Below, one piece after another: positions 5,855-6,829 of a stretch of 6,829 bases of DNA. Below the pieces are notes generated by a model. That model was not told where the DNA came from and did not search any database. It saw nothing but the letters and a program-made list of their open reading frames with translations. The stretch covers positions 1 to 6,829 of the forward strand of contig JAFXOC010000194.1 of NCBI GenBank assembly GCA_017529085.1, read 5' to 3'. This DNA comes from Selenomonadaceae bacterium (lineage in GTDB: Bacteria > Bacillota > Negativicutes > Selenomonadales > Selenomonadaceae). A program made the translations under genes and the position numbers. Each line of letters opens with the position of its first letter. Positions within the stretch are counted from its first letter, which is position 1.

Positions 5855-5903
5855 TTTACGTATTTTATCGTAGATAATCGTTTTTATATAAAAAATGCGT
5901 AAA
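5855..5903 (+). repeat. 12-bp inverted repeat in the divergent intergenic region
   Basis: TTTACGTATTTT (5855-5866) pairs with AAAATGCGTAAA (5892-5903) with one wobble, around a 25-base centre. A related TGCGTTAAA occurs at about 5844. Repeated TGCGT(T)AAA-like boxes between two divergent promoters suggest an operator or replication-type site, but the region is AT-rich and no protein can be assigned. Confidence 0.4.
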
Positions 5904-5932
5904 TTTTAGTTAATTTTTTTGCTAATACTTTG

Positions 5933-5961
5933 GTGACAATGCAAATTTTTGTCGTTAAAAT
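5933..5961 (+). promoter_or_regulatory. Promoter of the D5-like helicase gene
   Basis: GTGACA (5933-5938) and TAAAAT (5956-5961) each match the sigma-70 consensus at 5 of 6 bases, with a 17-base spacer. The start site would fall near 5968, exactly at the left end of the leader hairpin, which supports the assignment. Confidence 0.55.
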
Positions 5962-5967
5962 CGGGGG

Positions 5968-6009
5968 CATAAAACTTCTCAAGGGAAGTAGGACGAAGTT
6001 GATTTTATG
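5968..6009 (+). promoter_or_regulatory. Leader hairpin with two alternative pairings before the helicase gene
   Basis: CATAAAACTTC (5968-5978) can pair with GAAGTT-GA-TTTTATG (5995-6009), with a 4-base bulge. The same CTTC can instead pair in a small hairpin, ACTTC/GAAGT (5974-5978 with 5985-5989, loop TCAAGG). The only AGGA-like site (5990-5993) lies in the loop region, about 24 bases from ATG 6018. Folding would bring it closer, so translation may depend on structure. Confidence 0.35.
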
Positions 6010-6017
6010 TTATAAAA

Positions 6018-6829
6018 ATGATTGATTTGCAATTTGAACTAGAACGACAAATGATTTTGGCACGCTCATTTTCTCAACTACCGCCCCCAATAAATTCAAA
6101 CGGAACAGTTCCGGGTCAGCGCATAACGCTTGATCGCAATACGGTGATTGAATTTCTGAAAATTTATGAAGCCGTACGTTTAGATCGCACTTACGGCGAA
6201 GCTTCCAAATTTATATGGATTCGCGACAAAAGCCTTATGCGCCATATCATAGTAAGCGAAGCTGAGCTTTGTATGCAGTTTGAGGATTATATTTTTGAAC
6301 AACTCCCTGCCTATGAGGAAATACCGCAAACGCTCATTCAGCGTTTAACTAGGATGCTTTTGTATTCGATTCCCAAGCTTTCTGCTTCTGGATTGGAAGT
6401 TATAAGCGAAAATGAAGTCGTTTTCCCTAACGGAACTTATAACCTAAATGACGGAATGTTCCGTGGAAGAGCTATGAACGGCATATTTAATCGTTTTTCT
6501 GTGCTTTATAACTTTAATAAATACGTCCAAAATCCCGATAATTTCGATAAAATTTTAAAAGATATAAGCGGCGGTAATCCCGGTATTGTTACCCGCGCCT
6601 ATGAAATTATTGGCGCACTTATTTCGCCTCTCGCTCGTTTAAAACTTATATTCGTTTTCCAAGGAGCAAGCCACGGAGGGAAAACGAAATTGGCAGAGCT
6701 TATATGCTTATTGTTAAACGAGCTTGGTGTTCGCATCGTTAATGATATTTCGGAAATTACTTCCGAAATAAAACTTGAAGAGGGATTGCAAACTCAGTTA
6801 ATATATATGCAGGACGCTCCCGATAAAAA
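6018..6829 (+). CDS. D5-like SF3 helicase / phage-plasmid primase family protein, 3' truncated by window
   Basis: The frame is open from ATG 6018 to the window end (270 codons and 2 bases); a TGA at 6000 excludes an earlier in-frame start. There is no good ribosome site next to the ATG, and ATG 6051 is an alternative. Visible parts are a helical N-terminal segment, FPNGTYNLNDGMFRG (136-150, like the NGxxDLxxG element before D5 helicase domains), and VTRAYEIIGALISP (191-204). These lead to a Walker A, FQGASHGGKT (214-223), and a hydrophobic strand LIYMQDAP (261-268) that fits Walker B with D266. Such proteins unwind DNA for replication of phages, plasmids and satellite elements. Motif C and the C-terminus are outside the window. 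No N-terminal primase motifs are seen, so this is either a stand-alone helicase or shortened at its N-terminus. Confidence 0.7.
   Translation, partial: MIDLQFELERQMILARSFSQLPPPINSNGTVPGQRITLDRNTVIEFLKIYEAVRLDRTYGEASKFIWIRDKSLMRHIIVSEAELCMQFEDYIFEQLPAYEEIPQTLIQRLTRMLLYSIPKLSASGLEVISENEVVFPNGTYNLNDGMFRGRAMNGIFNRFSVLYNFNKYVQNPDNFDKILKDISGGNPGIVTRAYEIIGALISPLARLKLIFVFQGASHGGKTKLAELICLLLNELGVRIVNDISEITSEIKLEEGLQTQLIYMQDAPDK

Overview
The window looks like accessory DNA from a low-to-mid GC bacterium of Firmicutes type. Shine-Dalgarno sites are strong (GGGAGG-like), promoters are of the sigma-70 -35/-10 type, and Rho-independent hairpins are present. The gene set (DUF932 plasmid/phage protein, tyrosine recombinase remnant, AAA-ATPase/PD-(D/E)XK protein, D5-like helicase) is typical of integrated elements in anaerobic gut or rumen bacteria. 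A Negativicutes or other Clostridia-related host is a guess, not something the sequence proves.

Layout. 1-723 is the 3' part of a DUF932 gene broken by one extra A in an A run. 737-772 is a perfect-armed hairpin. 801-978 is a small double-CxxC zinc-knuckle gene that has lost its start and carries an apparent 2-base deletion. 1013-1500 is the N-terminal part of an acidic helical element protein, cut off at about 1500. There it meets an AT-rich foreign gene on the minus strand (2153 back to 1502), which is itself broken by a frameshift and an in-frame TGA. From 2415 two forward genes follow: a 121-codon gene with an in-frame TAA at codon 31, then a chimera starting at ATA. In the chimera four 20-residue repeats run in frame into the last ~90 residues of a tyrosine recombinase.

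At 3529-3590 a good promoter is overlapped by a 13-bp inverted repeat and drives 3621-5300, an apparently intact AAA-ATPase-like/DUF1703 nuclease. 5301-5634 has no convincing gene. It holds two copies of a G-tract direct repeat (5311 and 5548) resembling integrase arm sites, a block ending like the 3' end of a serine-type tRNA (5449-5491), and a strong terminator (5505-5543). A second hairpin (5637-5677) overlaps the end of a frameshifted 51-residue minus-strand gene (5791 to 5635). A divergent AT-rich promoter region with an inverted repeat then leads to the start of a D5-like SF3 helicase gene (6018 onward), which runs off the window.

Interpretation. Two mobile elements seem to meet near the tRNA-like block. 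The left one is decaying: nearly every gene before the nuclease carries at least one lesion, while the nuclease and helicase frames are clean. Several lesions are single-base homopolymer changes or fit G-to-A transitions (two ATA starts, TGG to TGA). Either real decay or assembly error could explain them, and read-level checks would separate the two.
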